Shown here: positions 37,786 to 46,055 of the stretch, piece after piece
How positions within the stretch are numbered: the first letter of the stretch is position 1
Layout: every line of letters begins with the position of its first letter
Made by a program: the position numbers and the translations under genes
The notes under the pieces: model-generated
Told to the model about the DNA's origin: nothing
Databases searched by the model: none
The model's input: only the letters and a program-made list of their open reading frames with translations
Source of the DNA: Brucellaceae bacterium
GTDB taxonomy: Bacteria; Pseudomonadota; Alphaproteobacteria; Rhizobiales; Rhizobiaceae
Direction of reading: 5' to 3'
Assembly (NCBI GenBank): GCA_020637755.1
Contig: JACKJW010000001.1
Coordinates: forward strand, 139,879-203,878
Length of the DNA: 64,000 bases

Positions 37786-38561
37786 GCGGCGTCCTCCGCG
37801 GGAATACCGAGATAGATTTCGCGCACGATGGGAAGGGCAATCACTTCTTCCGGATCGCCGTCTGCCACCAGCTCACCGTTGTGCAGCACCACAATGCGGT
37901 CGGCGAGCGCGCGCACCACGTCCATCTTGTGCTCGACCAGCAGGATCGTCTTCGACGTGTCCTTCTTGATCTCGGAAATGAGTTCGAGGATGACGGGCGC
38001 CTCGTCCACGCTCATGCCGGCTGTCGGCTCGTCGAACATGAAGATGTCCGGCTCCATGGCCAGCAGCAGGGCGACTTCCAGCTTGCGCTGGTCGCCATGC
38101 GGCAGGGCAGCGGCGGGCATGTGGGCCACCTTCTCCAGCCGGGCGGCGGCGAGATGGGCTTCGGCCTTGCGGGCGAGGTCCGGCCAGGCGGAAACCGGGC
38201 GCAGGATGCGCGGGCCGATGCCGTGGCGGGCCTGTACGGCAAGCCGGATGTTCTCCAGCACGGAGAGCTTGGGGAACAGGTTGGTGAGCTGGAAGGCACG
38301 GCCGAAGCCTGCCTTGGCGCGCGCCGAGGGGGGCAGCGCGGTGACGTCGCGCCCGTTCTTCAGGATCCGGCCGGCGCTTGGCACCAGTTGCCCCGACATG
38401 AGGTTGAACCATGTCGTCTTGCCTGCGCCGTTGGGGCCGACGATCACGGTCAGCTCGCCCGGCCGGAAGGCGCAGGTGACATTGTTGACCGCCGTGTGGC
38501 CGCCGAAGCGGATGGTAAGGTTGTGCGACTCCAGCGAGGGAGCGCCAGAAATGTCCGTCAT
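37782..38561 (-). CDS. livG: Branched-chain-type ABC transporter ATPase LivG
   Basis: This 259-residue ATPase has Walker A GPNGAGKTTWFN, the LivG-type FQLTNLF Q-loop, Walker B IFMFDEPTAGM and LVEHKMD. The signature motif is LPHGDQRKLEVALLLAM, where the usual SYG or LSGG is replaced by LPHGD, as in some LivG relatives. The ATG at 38561 is chosen; the frame is open for a further 153 bases through the palindromic repeat, which is not likely to be coding. Confidence 0.93.
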   Translation of the reverse strand: MTDISGAPSLESHNLTIRFGGHTAVNNVTCAFRPGELTVIVGPNGAGKTTWFNLMSGQLVPSAGRILKNGRDVTALPPSARAKAGFGRAFQLTNLFPKLSVLENIRLAVQARHGIGPRILRPVSAWPDLARKAEAHLAAARLEKVAHMPAAALPHGDQRKLEVALLLAMEPDIFMFDEPTAGMSVDEAPVILELISEIKKDTSKTILLVEHKMDVVRALADRIVVLHNGELVADGDPEEVIALPIVREIYLGIPAEDAA

Positions 38562-38610
38562 GTCATCCGACCTGGCAAATGATGTGGTTGCGCGATTTCC
38601 CACGCGCTGT

Positions 38611-38688
38611 CCCCCAAAACCCGTTGGGCGGGTCTGCCGCCTTCTCCCCTGGCAAGAGGGGAGAAGGCGTCTTGCGGCACGTTGGGGG
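38611..38688. repeat. Extragenic palindromic repeat between livK and livG
   Basis: A perfect 13-bp stem, CGCCTTCTCCCCT (38638-38650) / AGGGGAGAAGGCG (38657-38669), with a 6-base loop is nested in an outer pair, CCCCCAA (38611-38617) / TTGGGGG (38682-38688). It resembles the CTCCCC...GGGGAG palindromes dispersed in rhizobial genomes. By position it can act as an RNA stabiliser or attenuator between the binding-protein gene and the ATPase gene. Confidence 0.75.
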
Positions 38689-38732
38689 CGGACCGGGTGG
38701 TCCCGATGCCGCAAGTTCTTGAAGGCGGACCG

Positions 38733-39932
38733 TCAGTTCTTGCGGCCGACCGGAATGTTCATCTCGTCCGCCTTGATCTCGCGCACGAGTTCCGGGATGG
38801 CCCACTTCACGTTGTCATCCACCTTGATCTTGAAGTGGTACATGGACTGGAGCGCCTGGTGGTCTTCCGGACGGAAGGTCATCGGACCCTTGGGGGTATC
38901 CCAGGTCATGCCTTCCATGGTCTTGATCAGCGTCTCGGTATCCCATTCACCGGCTGTTTCAAGCGCCTTGACCACGGCAAGCGCGGCGGCCATGCCACCG
39001 GCGGTGAAGAAGTCCGGCGGGGCGTCGAAGCGCTTCTTGTGTTCGGCAACGAGCCAATCGTTCACCGCGTTCTTCGGTAGGTCGTAGTAGTAGTAGATCG
39101 CGCCTTCCATGCCGGGCACGCGCTTGTAGGTCGGCAGCACGGCCAGGATGTGGCCGCCGGTCGAAATCTCGATGCCGTAGCGCTTGGGGTCCATGCCAAC
39201 GAGGGCGCCCATCGGGTCACCGGAACCGGCGACATAGATGAGGATGACCTTGCGGCCTTCCTTGTCCTTCAATGCATTGAAGAGACGCTCACCGACCGCG
39301 GTGTAGTCGGTGGTCTTCAGCGGCACGTATTCCTCGGTGACGATGGTCGCACCGGTGCCTTCCAGCGCCTTCTTGAAGGCGGCGATGCCGTCCTTGCCGA
39401 AGGCATAGTCCTCGGCCAGCGTCGCGACGAAGAGCTTGTCATCAGGGTTCAGCGCCTTGGCCTGCGCCTGCATGTCCATGGACGAATTGCGCGAGGTCTT
39501 GAAGACAAAGCGGTTGGAATCCGGGCCGGTCAGCGAATCGGCCACGGCGGGCTCCACCAGCAGGATCTTCTCGTATTCGGCGGCCACCGGCAGCATGGCC
39601 GTGGTGACGCCCGACGAGGTGCCGCCGACAGCGAGCAGCACGCCGTCGTCGCCATAGGCCTCGGCCAGCACCGAGCGGGCGACATCCGGCTTGAACTGGG
39701 TGTCCTTCTCGATCACCTCGATCTTGCGGCCCTTGACCATCATCGAACCGTTGGTCGCGTATTCCAGGCCCAGGTTGAAGCCGACGGAGGTCTGCTTGGA
39801 GAAGGCCTCCAGCGGCGAGCCGGACAGGCCGTGCACGATGGCGATCTTGACCGGGTCCTCGGCCTTGGCTGCGGTCACGGCCCCGGCGGCAAGCGCCGCG
39901 GCCATGGCCAGTGCGGAAATCAGTTTCTTCAT
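38733..39932 (-). CDS. livK: Periplasmic substrate-binding protein of the liv-type importer
   Basis: This is a 399-residue precursor with a signal peptide (MKKLISALAMAAALAAGAVT, cleavage after about AAKA) and a type 1 periplasmic-binding (Leu/Ile/Val-binding) fold. The binding-site segments VGGTSSGVTTA and AEDYAFGKDG are visible. The start at 39932 has AAGGAGG upstream; the open frame extends further but into the SDR gene. It delivers the ligand to LivHMGF. The neighbouring acyl-CoA ligase and dehydrogenase suggest a carboxylic-acid ligand rather than an amino acid; this is inference. Confidence 0.92.
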   Translation of the reverse strand: MKKLISALAMAAALAAGAVTAAKAEDPVKIAIVHGLSGSPLEAFSKQTSVGFNLGLEYATNGSMMVKGRKIEVIEKDTQFKPDVARSVLAEAYGDDGVLLAVGGTSSGVTTAMLPVAAEYEKILLVEPAVADSLTGPDSNRFVFKTSRNSSMDMQAQAKALNPDDKLFVATLAEDYAFGKDGIAAFKKALEGTGATIVTEEYVPLKTTDYTAVGERLFNALKDKEGRKVILIYVAGSGDPMGALVGMDPKRYGIEISTGGHILAVLPTYKRVPGMEGAIYYYYDLPKNAVNDWLVAEHKKRFDAPPDFFTAGGMAAALAVVKALETAGEWDTETLIKTMEGMTWDTPKGPMTFRPEDHQALQSMYHFKIKVDDNVKWAIPELVREIKADEMNIPVGRKN

Positions 39933-39988
39933 GGTTTCTCTCCTCCTTGAAAGAACTGGTGGGCGCGCCGGACCATCCGGCGCACTGA

Positions 39989-40792
39989 TCATTGGGCGGT
40001 CCAGCCCCCGTCGACGGGGAAGGATGCACCGGTGATGTTGTGGGCGCGCGGATGGCACAGGAAGACCGCCAGCGCGCCGAGTTCGGCGGGATCGGATGTG
40101 CGCAGGCTCGGCTGCTTCTCGGCCAGCAGGCTCGCGATGCCTGCGGCCCGGTCGCCACCATGGGCGGCGGCGCGGGCGGCCACCTGCGGCTCGATGATCG
40201 CGGTCTCGGTCCAGCCGGGGCAAATGCAGTTGACCGTCACCCCGCCGCTCTCGCGCGTGCCGGCCGCCGCATATTCCAGCGCGGCGACCTTGGTCATGCC
40301 GACAAGGCCGAACTTGGAAGCGACATAGGGTGCCTTGTCCCTCGACGCGACGAGGCCGTGCACGGAGGCGATGTTGATGACGCGGCCATAGCCGCGCGCC
40401 GCCATGCCGGGGAGTGCACGGCGCATGGTGTGAAAGGCGCCCGACAGGTTGACGGCGATGATCGCGTCCCAGAGGTCCGGTGTCACCTCGGCCAGCGGTG
40501 CGGTTTTCTGGATGCCGGCATTGTTGACGAGAATGTCGACCGGGCCGAACGTTCCGGCCGCATCCATCATGGCATCGATGGCGGTGGCATCGCGCATGTC
40601 GGCGTCCAGGAAGATCGCTTCCGGCGCACCGGCGGCCTTGACGGCGGCGACAGCGCTGGCGGCCTCCTCCGGCGTGGCGAGACCGTGGACGGCGACGCGC
40701 GCGCCGTCACCGGCCAGTGCCCTGGCGATGGCAAGGCCGATGCCCTGGACGGACCCGGTGACAAGCGCGGTGCGGCCGGTCAAGGTGCTCAT
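39989..40792 (-). CDS. 3-hydroxybutyrate dehydrogenase-like short-chain dehydrogenase
   Basis: This 267-residue classical SDR has cofactor motif TGSVQGIG (about 12-19), NNAG at about 90-93, the catalytic serine in IASVHG and Y-x3-K in YVASK. The NAGIQKTAPLAEV segment, GLVAS and the ICPGWTETAII stretch are characteristic of D-3-hydroxybutyrate dehydrogenases (BdhA type). It overlaps the acyl-CoA ligase gene by four bases and precedes livK by 56 bases. It may therefore oxidise a hydroxy acid or its derivative taken up by this importer. Substrate not proven. Confidence 0.85.
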   Translation of the reverse strand: MSTLTGRTALVTGSVQGIGLAIARALAGDGARVAVHGLATPEEAASAVAAVKAAGAPEAIFLDADMRDATAIDAMMDAAGTFGPVDILVNNAGIQKTAPLAEVTPDLWDAIIAVNLSGAFHTMRRALPGMAARGYGRVINIASVHGLVASRDKAPYVASKFGLVGMTKVAALEYAAAGTRESGGVTVNCICPGWTETAIIEPQVAARAAAHGGDRAAGIASLLAEKQPSLRTSDPAELGALAVFLCHPRAHNITGASFPVDGGWTAQ

Positions 40793-42330
40793 ATGCCTTC
40801 ACTTTCCGTTTCGGGGCGCTCCAGCGCGGCGCGCAGCTCGGTCTTCAGCACCTTGCCGTAATTGTTCTTCGGCAGGGCTTCGACAAAGCGGTACTGTTTG
40901 GGACGCTTGAAGCGGGCGATGGTATCGCGGCAATGGGCGTCAAGCGCGGCATCGTCGCAGGCCTGCCTGTCACGCGGCACGACGAAGGCGACGACAATCT
41001 CGCCCCACTCTGCATCCGGCGCGCCGATGACCGAAACCTCTGCGACCGACGCATGGGTGAGCAAGGCTTCCTCCACCTCGCGGGGATAGATGTTGGAGCC
41101 GCCGGAGATGATGACGTCCTTGGAGCGGTCCTTCAGCGTCAGGAAGCCGTCTTCGTCAAAGGAACCCATGTCGCCGGTCCACAGCCAGCCATCCTTCAGC
41201 GTGGCCGCAGTGCCCTCCGGGTTGTTCCAGTAGCCAGCCATGACGGCAGCCCCACGCACGAGGATTTCTCCGGTCTCGCCTGCGGGAAGCGCGCGGCCGT
41301 CGCCATCGGCGACACGTACTTCCACGCAGGCCTGCGCGACACCGGTGGAGGCGAGGCGCTCGCGCCAACGGGGATGGGTGCGGTCGGCGACCATGGCACG
41401 GGTCATTCCGGTGATGCACATGGGGCTTTCGCCCTGCCCGTACAGCTGGGCAAAGCGGGGACCGAGCACATCGACGGCCTCGATGATGTCGGCGAGATAC
41501 ATCGGCCCACCGCCATAGACGATGGTGCGGATGCCCTCGCCCGTTTCACCGGCCGCCCTGGCGTGGCTTACCAGACGCTTGACCATGGTGGGTGCGGCAA
41601 ACATGTGGACGCGGCCCAGGGCCTTGGCGAGCGACAGGATTTCCGCCGGCTCGAAGCCGCCTGACAGCGGCACGCAATGGCGTGCGGCCTTCAGCACATG
41701 CTGGACATTGTAGAGCCCGGCACCATGGCTGATGGGCGCGGCATAGAGCGTGCAATCGGCTTGATGCGTATCATCCACATTGGCAAAGTAGCCGAGCACC
41801 ATGGCCTGGATGTTGGCATGGGTGATCATGACGCCCTTGGGCTTGCCGGTGGTACCGGAAGTGTAGAAGAGCCAGGCGAGATCATCGGGCGCACGCTCCA
41901 CCGGCTCCTCCAGCGCGGGACCGGTACGCATGGCATCAAAGGCCTCACCCTCCAGGCCGATCAGCCTGGCTTCCGGCAGGATGGACGCCAGCTCTTCACC
42001 GGCCTTGGCGGTGACGAAGCATAGCGTCGCGCCAGCGTCGCCGACGATCCAAGCGGCTTCGCGCGGGTGCAGCTTGGCGTTGACCGGCACGACGGCAGCG
42101 CCCGCCAGCCAGACGCCCCACATGGCTTCCAGATATTCGGTGCAATTGGCGGCGAAAAGGGCGACGCGGTCACCTGGTGCCACACCATGACGAGAGACGA
42201 GCGCGGCGGCGATGGCGCCCGCGCGCTGCGCAAATCCTGCGTAATCGGCATCCACCGCCGTGCCTTTCAGCAGCGCGGGTGCATGCGGATACAGGGCCGC
42301 AGCTCTGACCAGCCAGTGGGCCAGATTCAT
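40789..42330 (-). CDS. AMP-forming acyl-CoA ligase
   Basis: This 513-residue ANL-superfamily enzyme has P-loop YTSGTTGKPKGVM (about 170-182), the YGQGES motif (A5), WLWTGDMG (A7), the hinge KDRSKDVIISGG (A8) and the catalytic lysine in PKNNYGKVLK (A10). It should activate a carboxylic acid to its CoA thioester. It is the first gene of the long minus-strand operon and is divergent from the PAS-LuxR regulator. The acid specificity, whether aliphatic or aromatic, is not readable. Confidence 0.9.
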   Translation of the reverse strand: MNLAHWLVRAAALYPHAPALLKGTAVDADYAGFAQRAGAIAAALVSRHGVAPGDRVALFAANCTEYLEAMWGVWLAGAAVVPVNAKLHPREAAWIVGDAGATLCFVTAKAGEELASILPEARLIGLEGEAFDAMRTGPALEEPVERAPDDLAWLFYTSGTTGKPKGVMITHANIQAMVLGYFANVDDTHQADCTLYAAPISHGAGLYNVQHVLKAARHCVPLSGGFEPAEILSLAKALGRVHMFAAPTMVKRLVSHARAAGETGEGIRTIVYGGGPMYLADIIEAVDVLGPRFAQLYGQGESPMCITGMTRAMVADRTHPRWRERLASTGVAQACVEVRVADGDGRALPAGETGEILVRGAAVMAGYWNNPEGTAATLKDGWLWTGDMGSFDEDGFLTLKDRSKDVIISGGSNIYPREVEEALLTHASVAEVSVIGAPDAEWGEIVVAFVVPRDRQACDDAALDAHCRDTIARFKRPKQYRFVEALPKNNYGKVLKTELRAALERPETESEGI

Positions 42331-42449
42331 CTTCGGTATCCTCCCGGTCCCGGCGCAGGGGTGCTCCCAAACCCTGTTTTCGATTGCGCCGCTTTGTGCC
42401 AGATACTATCAACCAAAGACTTATAAGCGCCAATATCGTAGAACTACGC

Positions 42450-43019
42450 ATGGCAGATGAGCAAAACCACGCAGACTTGGACAGGCTGGCTTTCGAGGCG
42501 GCCCCTGTCGGCATCGTGATGACGGAAAATCGGGTGATCGTGGCCTGCAACCCGGCCTTTGCAGCCATGTTCGGCTACAAGCGGGAACAATTGCTCAACC
42601 AGTCCTTCGCGATCCTCTACCCCTCCTTCGAGGAATTCGTGGCGATCCGCGAGGTGGGCGTGAAGCCGTTGCGCGAGACGGGCCGCTACTCCGACGAGCG
42701 CATCATGGCGCGCGCCGACGGGTCGAATTTCTGGTGCCGGGTGCGCGGGCGCACGCTGACCGAGGATGGCGATCCGCTGGCCAAGGCCGTGTGGAGCTTT
42801 GCCGACCTTTCGCACGAGCGGCCGGTGGCCAAACTGTCCACCCGCGAGCGGCAGATCGTGATGCATCTGGGCGAAGGGCGTACGTCCAAGGAGATCGCCC
42901 GCCTGCTCGACATTTCCCCGCGCACGGTGGAGACCTACCGCGCCAAGCTGCTCAAGAAATTCTGTGCGGGCAATGTGGCCGAACTGCTCAGCCACCTCGG
43001 CGGCATGCCTGAGGGGTGA
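42450..43019 (+). CDS. PAS-LuxR transcriptional regulator
   Basis: This 189-residue protein has an N-terminal PAS domain (LAFEAAPVGIVMTENRVIVA to about residue 115, with ACNPAFAAMFGYKREQLL) and a C-terminal LuxR/GerE HTH (LSTRERQIVMHLGEGRTSKE, then SPRTVETYRAKLLKK). It has no receiver domain, so it probably senses a small molecule, redox or other input directly through PAS. It is divergent from the ligase-SDR-liv-hydrolase operon across 119 bases and is the likely regulator of that operon. The ATG at 42450 is preferred; a TTG upstream would add 22 residues. Confidence 0.88.
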   Translation: MADEQNHADLDRLAFEAAPVGIVMTENRVIVACNPAFAAMFGYKREQLLNQSFAILYPSFEEFVAIREVGVKPLRETGRYSDERIMARADGSNFWCRVRGRTLTEDGDPLAKAVWSFADLSHERPVAKLSTRERQIVMHLGEGRTSKEIARLLDISPRTVETYRAKLLKKFCAGNVAELLSHLGGMPEG

Positions 43020-43043
43020 GGTGACCGGTTGTGGCAATCGCCC

Positions 43044-45284
43044 TCACCGCCCCAGCAATACATCCATGATCGAGCCGGATTTCTGCCGTTCGCCGACGCC
43101 GACCTTCGGGACCGGGCGGATGGAGGCGGTGGTGTCCTGCCCTGCGCTCTGGCGGATGGCGCGTTTGACGGTGTTTTCAGCCGGTGCATTGCCGACCCTG
43201 GCCACGGGACGCGGCACCGGGGCGACGGACACGCTTTCCGCCGGGCGCGGCATGGATGATGGCAAAGGCGGTGTGGCGGCGGGCGCGTTGCCGGGCAATG
43301 GGGCGGGCGGTGTCATGCCCGGCTTCCACATCCCTCGCAGAGGCGCAACCGGCAGACCTTCATGGGCGGCAGCCATGAAGGTGCGCCAGGCTTCCGCCGG
43401 AAGCATGCCGCCGGTAACGCCCTTCATGAAGGCGCCGTCATCATTGCCAAACCAGACGCCGGTCACCAGGTTTGACGTGTAGCCGATGAACCAGGCGTCG
43501 CGAGAATTCTGCGTGGTGCCGGTCTTGCCGGCGGCGGGCCATCCAAAATCAGCTTTCTTTGCTGTGCCATCCTCCACCACGCCGCTCAGCATGGTGTTCA
43601 TCATGGCGGCGATGTCCTCGCGGATCACGCGCGGGGCGGTCTGCTGGTGCTCATAGACCACCTTGCCCTTCATGGTCGTCACGCGGCGGATGAAGTGGAT
43701 GTCCGGGCGGTAGCCACCATTGACGAAGGGTACATAGGCGGCCGTCAGTTCCAGCGGCGTGACTTCCGAGGTGCCGAGCGCGATGGAGGCGTTGACCGTC
43801 AGGTCACTCTCGATGCCCATGCGGTGGGCCACTTCCGCCACCGTCTTCGGCCCGACTTCCTGTGCCAGCTGGGCCGAGACCGAGTTCAGCGATTTCTTCA
43901 GCGCGGTCGTCAGTGTGACCTTGCCGTAGTACTTGCCCTTGAAGTTTTCCGGCGTCCATTTGCCGATGCGAATGGGCGCGTCGTTGCGAACACTGTCGGG
44001 TGTGCGCCCGGCTTCGAGTGCTGCCAGATAGACGAAGGGCTTGAAGGTGGAACCCGGCTGGCGGCGGGCTTCCGAGGCCCGGTCGAACTGCGAATTGGCA
44101 TAGTCATAGCCGCCGACCATGGCGCGTACCGCGCCCGAGCCGTCGATGGAGACCAGCGCGCCCTGGCTGACATTGAGCTTGCCGCCCTTGGCGGCGATCA
44201 GGTCCCGGATGGAGTTTTCTGCCAGTTTCTGCAGCGTCAGGTCGAGCGTGGTGTCGACGACCACGTCTTCCTTCACGTCGCCGATGAGGCCGGGAAGTTC
44301 TTCCATGATGCGGTCGGCGACGTAGTTCTCCGAACCGGTCCAGTAGGCTGCGGCGCGCGTGGCGGGCGCCTTCATGGCGAGCGAAAATTCCGTATCGCCA
44401 ATCATGCCCTGTTCGCGCATGGCGGCAATGACGAGCTTGGCGCGGTCGCCAGCCGCCTTCGGGTCACGGGCGGGCGAAAGGCGCGAGGGGGCCTTCAGCA
44501 GGCCCGCAAGCAGCGCAGCCTCCGACAGCGAGACATCACGAGCGGGCTTGCCGAAATAGCGGCGCGAGGCCGCCTCCACACCGTAGGCACCCGAGCCGAA
44601 ATAGACCCGATTGAGATACATGGTGAGGATCTGTTCCTTGCTGTGCTTCTGCTCCAGCCAGAGCGCCAGCAGCACTTCCTGTACCTTGCGCTCCAGCGTG
44701 CGGGCGGGCGTTAGGAACATGTTCTTGGCCAGCTGCTGGGTCAGCGTGGAGCCGCCCTGATGCATGCGGCCCTTGAGCAGGTTGGACCCCATGGCGCGCG
44801 CCAGGCCAACGGGATCGATACCGAAGTGGGAATGGAAGCGGCGGTCCTCGATGGCGATCACCGCCTGCGGGATATAGGGCGACATTTCATGCAGGCCGAC
44901 GGCCTCGCCGCCGGTCATGCCGCGATTGCCGATCAGTTTGCCATCGACGGAGACGATCTTGACGTTGGGCGGACGGGCGGGAACTTCCCAGGTGGTGGCC
45001 GACGGCATCTTTGCGCCATAGAAGGCGACAATGCCGGCCAGCCCGATACCGCCCCAGATGGCCAGGATGAGCGACCAGTAGAGTGCGCCACGGATGAGGC
45101 CAAAGAAGCCGAGCCGCTGGCGCGAAGTCCTGGCCTTGCGCGCCGAACCCGCCTTGCGCTTGCCGGGCGCCCTTTTGGCAGGCTTGCGCGGCTGCACGAC
45201 ACGGTCGTCTGCCGAAACGGCCATGGCGCGGCCATCTGCCGGCGCATCGAAAGTGGGTTCGATCCGCTTCTTTCCCCGTGCCAT
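43044..45284 (-). CDS. Class A penicillin-binding protein (PBP1, transglycosylase-transpeptidase)
   Basis: This 746-residue bifunctional peptidoglycan synthase has a basic cytoplasmic tail with a single transmembrane segment (about 62-90). The GT51 domain has AIEDRRFHSHFGID and GGSTLTQQLAKN. The transpeptidase domain has the active-site serine in GSTFKPF, SxN in SLNSVSAQ and KTGT in AAGKTGTTQ. A Pro-rich tail (PAPLPGNAPAATPP) and about 60 disordered residues end it. It belongs to the PBP1 group with short linkers rather than E. coli MrcA (850 residues). It converges with the PAS-LuxR gene. Confidence 0.93.
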   Translation of the reverse strand: MARGKKRIEPTFDAPADGRAMAVSADDRVVQPRKPAKRAPGKRKAGSARKARTSRQRLGFFGLIRGALYWSLILAIWGGIGLAGIVAFYGAKMPSATTWEVPARPPNVKIVSVDGKLIGNRGMTGGEAVGLHEMSPYIPQAVIAIEDRRFHSHFGIDPVGLARAMGSNLLKGRMHQGGSTLTQQLAKNMFLTPARTLERKVQEVLLALWLEQKHSKEQILTMYLNRVYFGSGAYGVEAASRRYFGKPARDVSLSEAALLAGLLKAPSRLSPARDPKAAGDRAKLVIAAMREQGMIGDTEFSLAMKAPATRAAAYWTGSENYVADRIMEELPGLIGDVKEDVVVDTTLDLTLQKLAENSIRDLIAAKGGKLNVSQGALVSIDGSGAVRAMVGGYDYANSQFDRASEARRQPGSTFKPFVYLAALEAGRTPDSVRNDAPIRIGKWTPENFKGKYYGKVTLTTALKKSLNSVSAQLAQEVGPKTVAEVAHRMGIESDLTVNASIALGTSEVTPLELTAAYVPFVNGGYRPDIHFIRRVTTMKGKVVYEHQQTAPRVIREDIAAMMNTMLSGVVEDGTAKKADFGWPAAGKTGTTQNSRDAWFIGYTSNLVTGVWFGNDDGAFMKGVTGGMLPAEAWRTFMAAAHEGLPVAPLRGMWKPGMTPPAPLPGNAPAATPPLPSSMPRPAESVSVAPVPRPVARVGNAPAENTVKRAIRQSAGQDTTASIRPVPKVGVGERQKSGSIMDVLLGR

Positions 45285-45407
45285 GCCTTCCCGCCTTGCC
45301 TGATTTCACATCGTGCCCGGCCTGGAGACTAAATGCGGCGGTTTAAGGGGGTGTTAAGCGCGTGGTAAGCGAAGCCCTGAGGAACTGTTTAAAATCTGCT
45401 CAATCCC

Positions 45408-46025
45408 TCAGCTATGGGCGAAAATGTCCGCCTCCGGCCAGCCATCCAGGTCAAGGCGGGCGCGCATCGGCAGGAACCGGAAACAGGCTTCGGCCATCTC
45501 CGTGCGCCCTTCGCGCTCCAGCCGCCCGGCCAGCGTATCGCGCAGGCGATGCAGATAGAGGACGTCGGAGGCGGCATATTCGAGCTGGGCGGGTGACAGC
45601 TCATCGGCTGCCCAGTCGCTCGACTGCTGCTGCTTGGAGAGCTGGATGTCGAGCAATTCGTTGCAGATGTCCTTCAGCCCGTGGCGATCAGTGTAGGTGC
45701 GGGTGAGCCGCGAGGCGATCTTGGTGCAGAAGACCGGATTGGCCCGCACCCCGAAGGCATGTTCCATGACCGCAATGTCGAAGCGGCCGAAATGGAAGAT
45801 CTTCTCGATCGCCGGATCGGCCAGCAACGCTTCGATGTTGGGCGCGGACGTCTGGCCCTTCGCAATCTGCACCACGTCCGCCGTGCCGTCGCCCGGCGAC
45901 AGCTGGACCACGCAGAGCCGGTCGCGCTGCGGCACAAGGCCCAGCGTCTCAGTGTCGATGGCCACTGCCTTGACCCGGTAGTTGTCGAGGTTGGGCAGGT
46001 CGCCCTTGTGCGCGCGGATGGTCAT
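45408..46025 (-). CDS. nrnC: NanoRNase C (DEDDy 3'-5' exonuclease, RNase D-like)
   Basis: This 205-residue protein consists of one DEDD exonuclease domain without the HRDC domain of RNase D. The catalytic acids are in AIDTETLGL (D, E), FHFGRFDIAVM (D) and YAASDVLYLHRL (Y, D). Length and sequence (TKIASRLTRTYTDRHGLKD, SKQQQSSDWA) match NrnC of Bartonella and Brucella, which degrades RNA dinucleotides and nanoRNAs in alphaproteobacteria that lack Orn. It stands alone between the PBP and M20 peptidase genes on the same strand. Confidence 0.92.
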   Translation of the reverse strand: MTIRAHKGDLPNLDNYRVKAVAIDTETLGLVPQRDRLCVVQLSPGDGTADVVQIAKGQTSAPNIEALLADPAIEKIFHFGRFDIAVMEHAFGVRANPVFCTKIASRLTRTYTDRHGLKDICNELLDIQLSKQQQSSDWAADELSPAQLEYAASDVLYLHRLRDTLAGRLEREGRTEMAEACFRFLPMRARLDLDGWPEADIFAHS

Positions 46026-46055
46026 GCAGCAGGTCCTCCGGTTCAGTCGTTCAGA

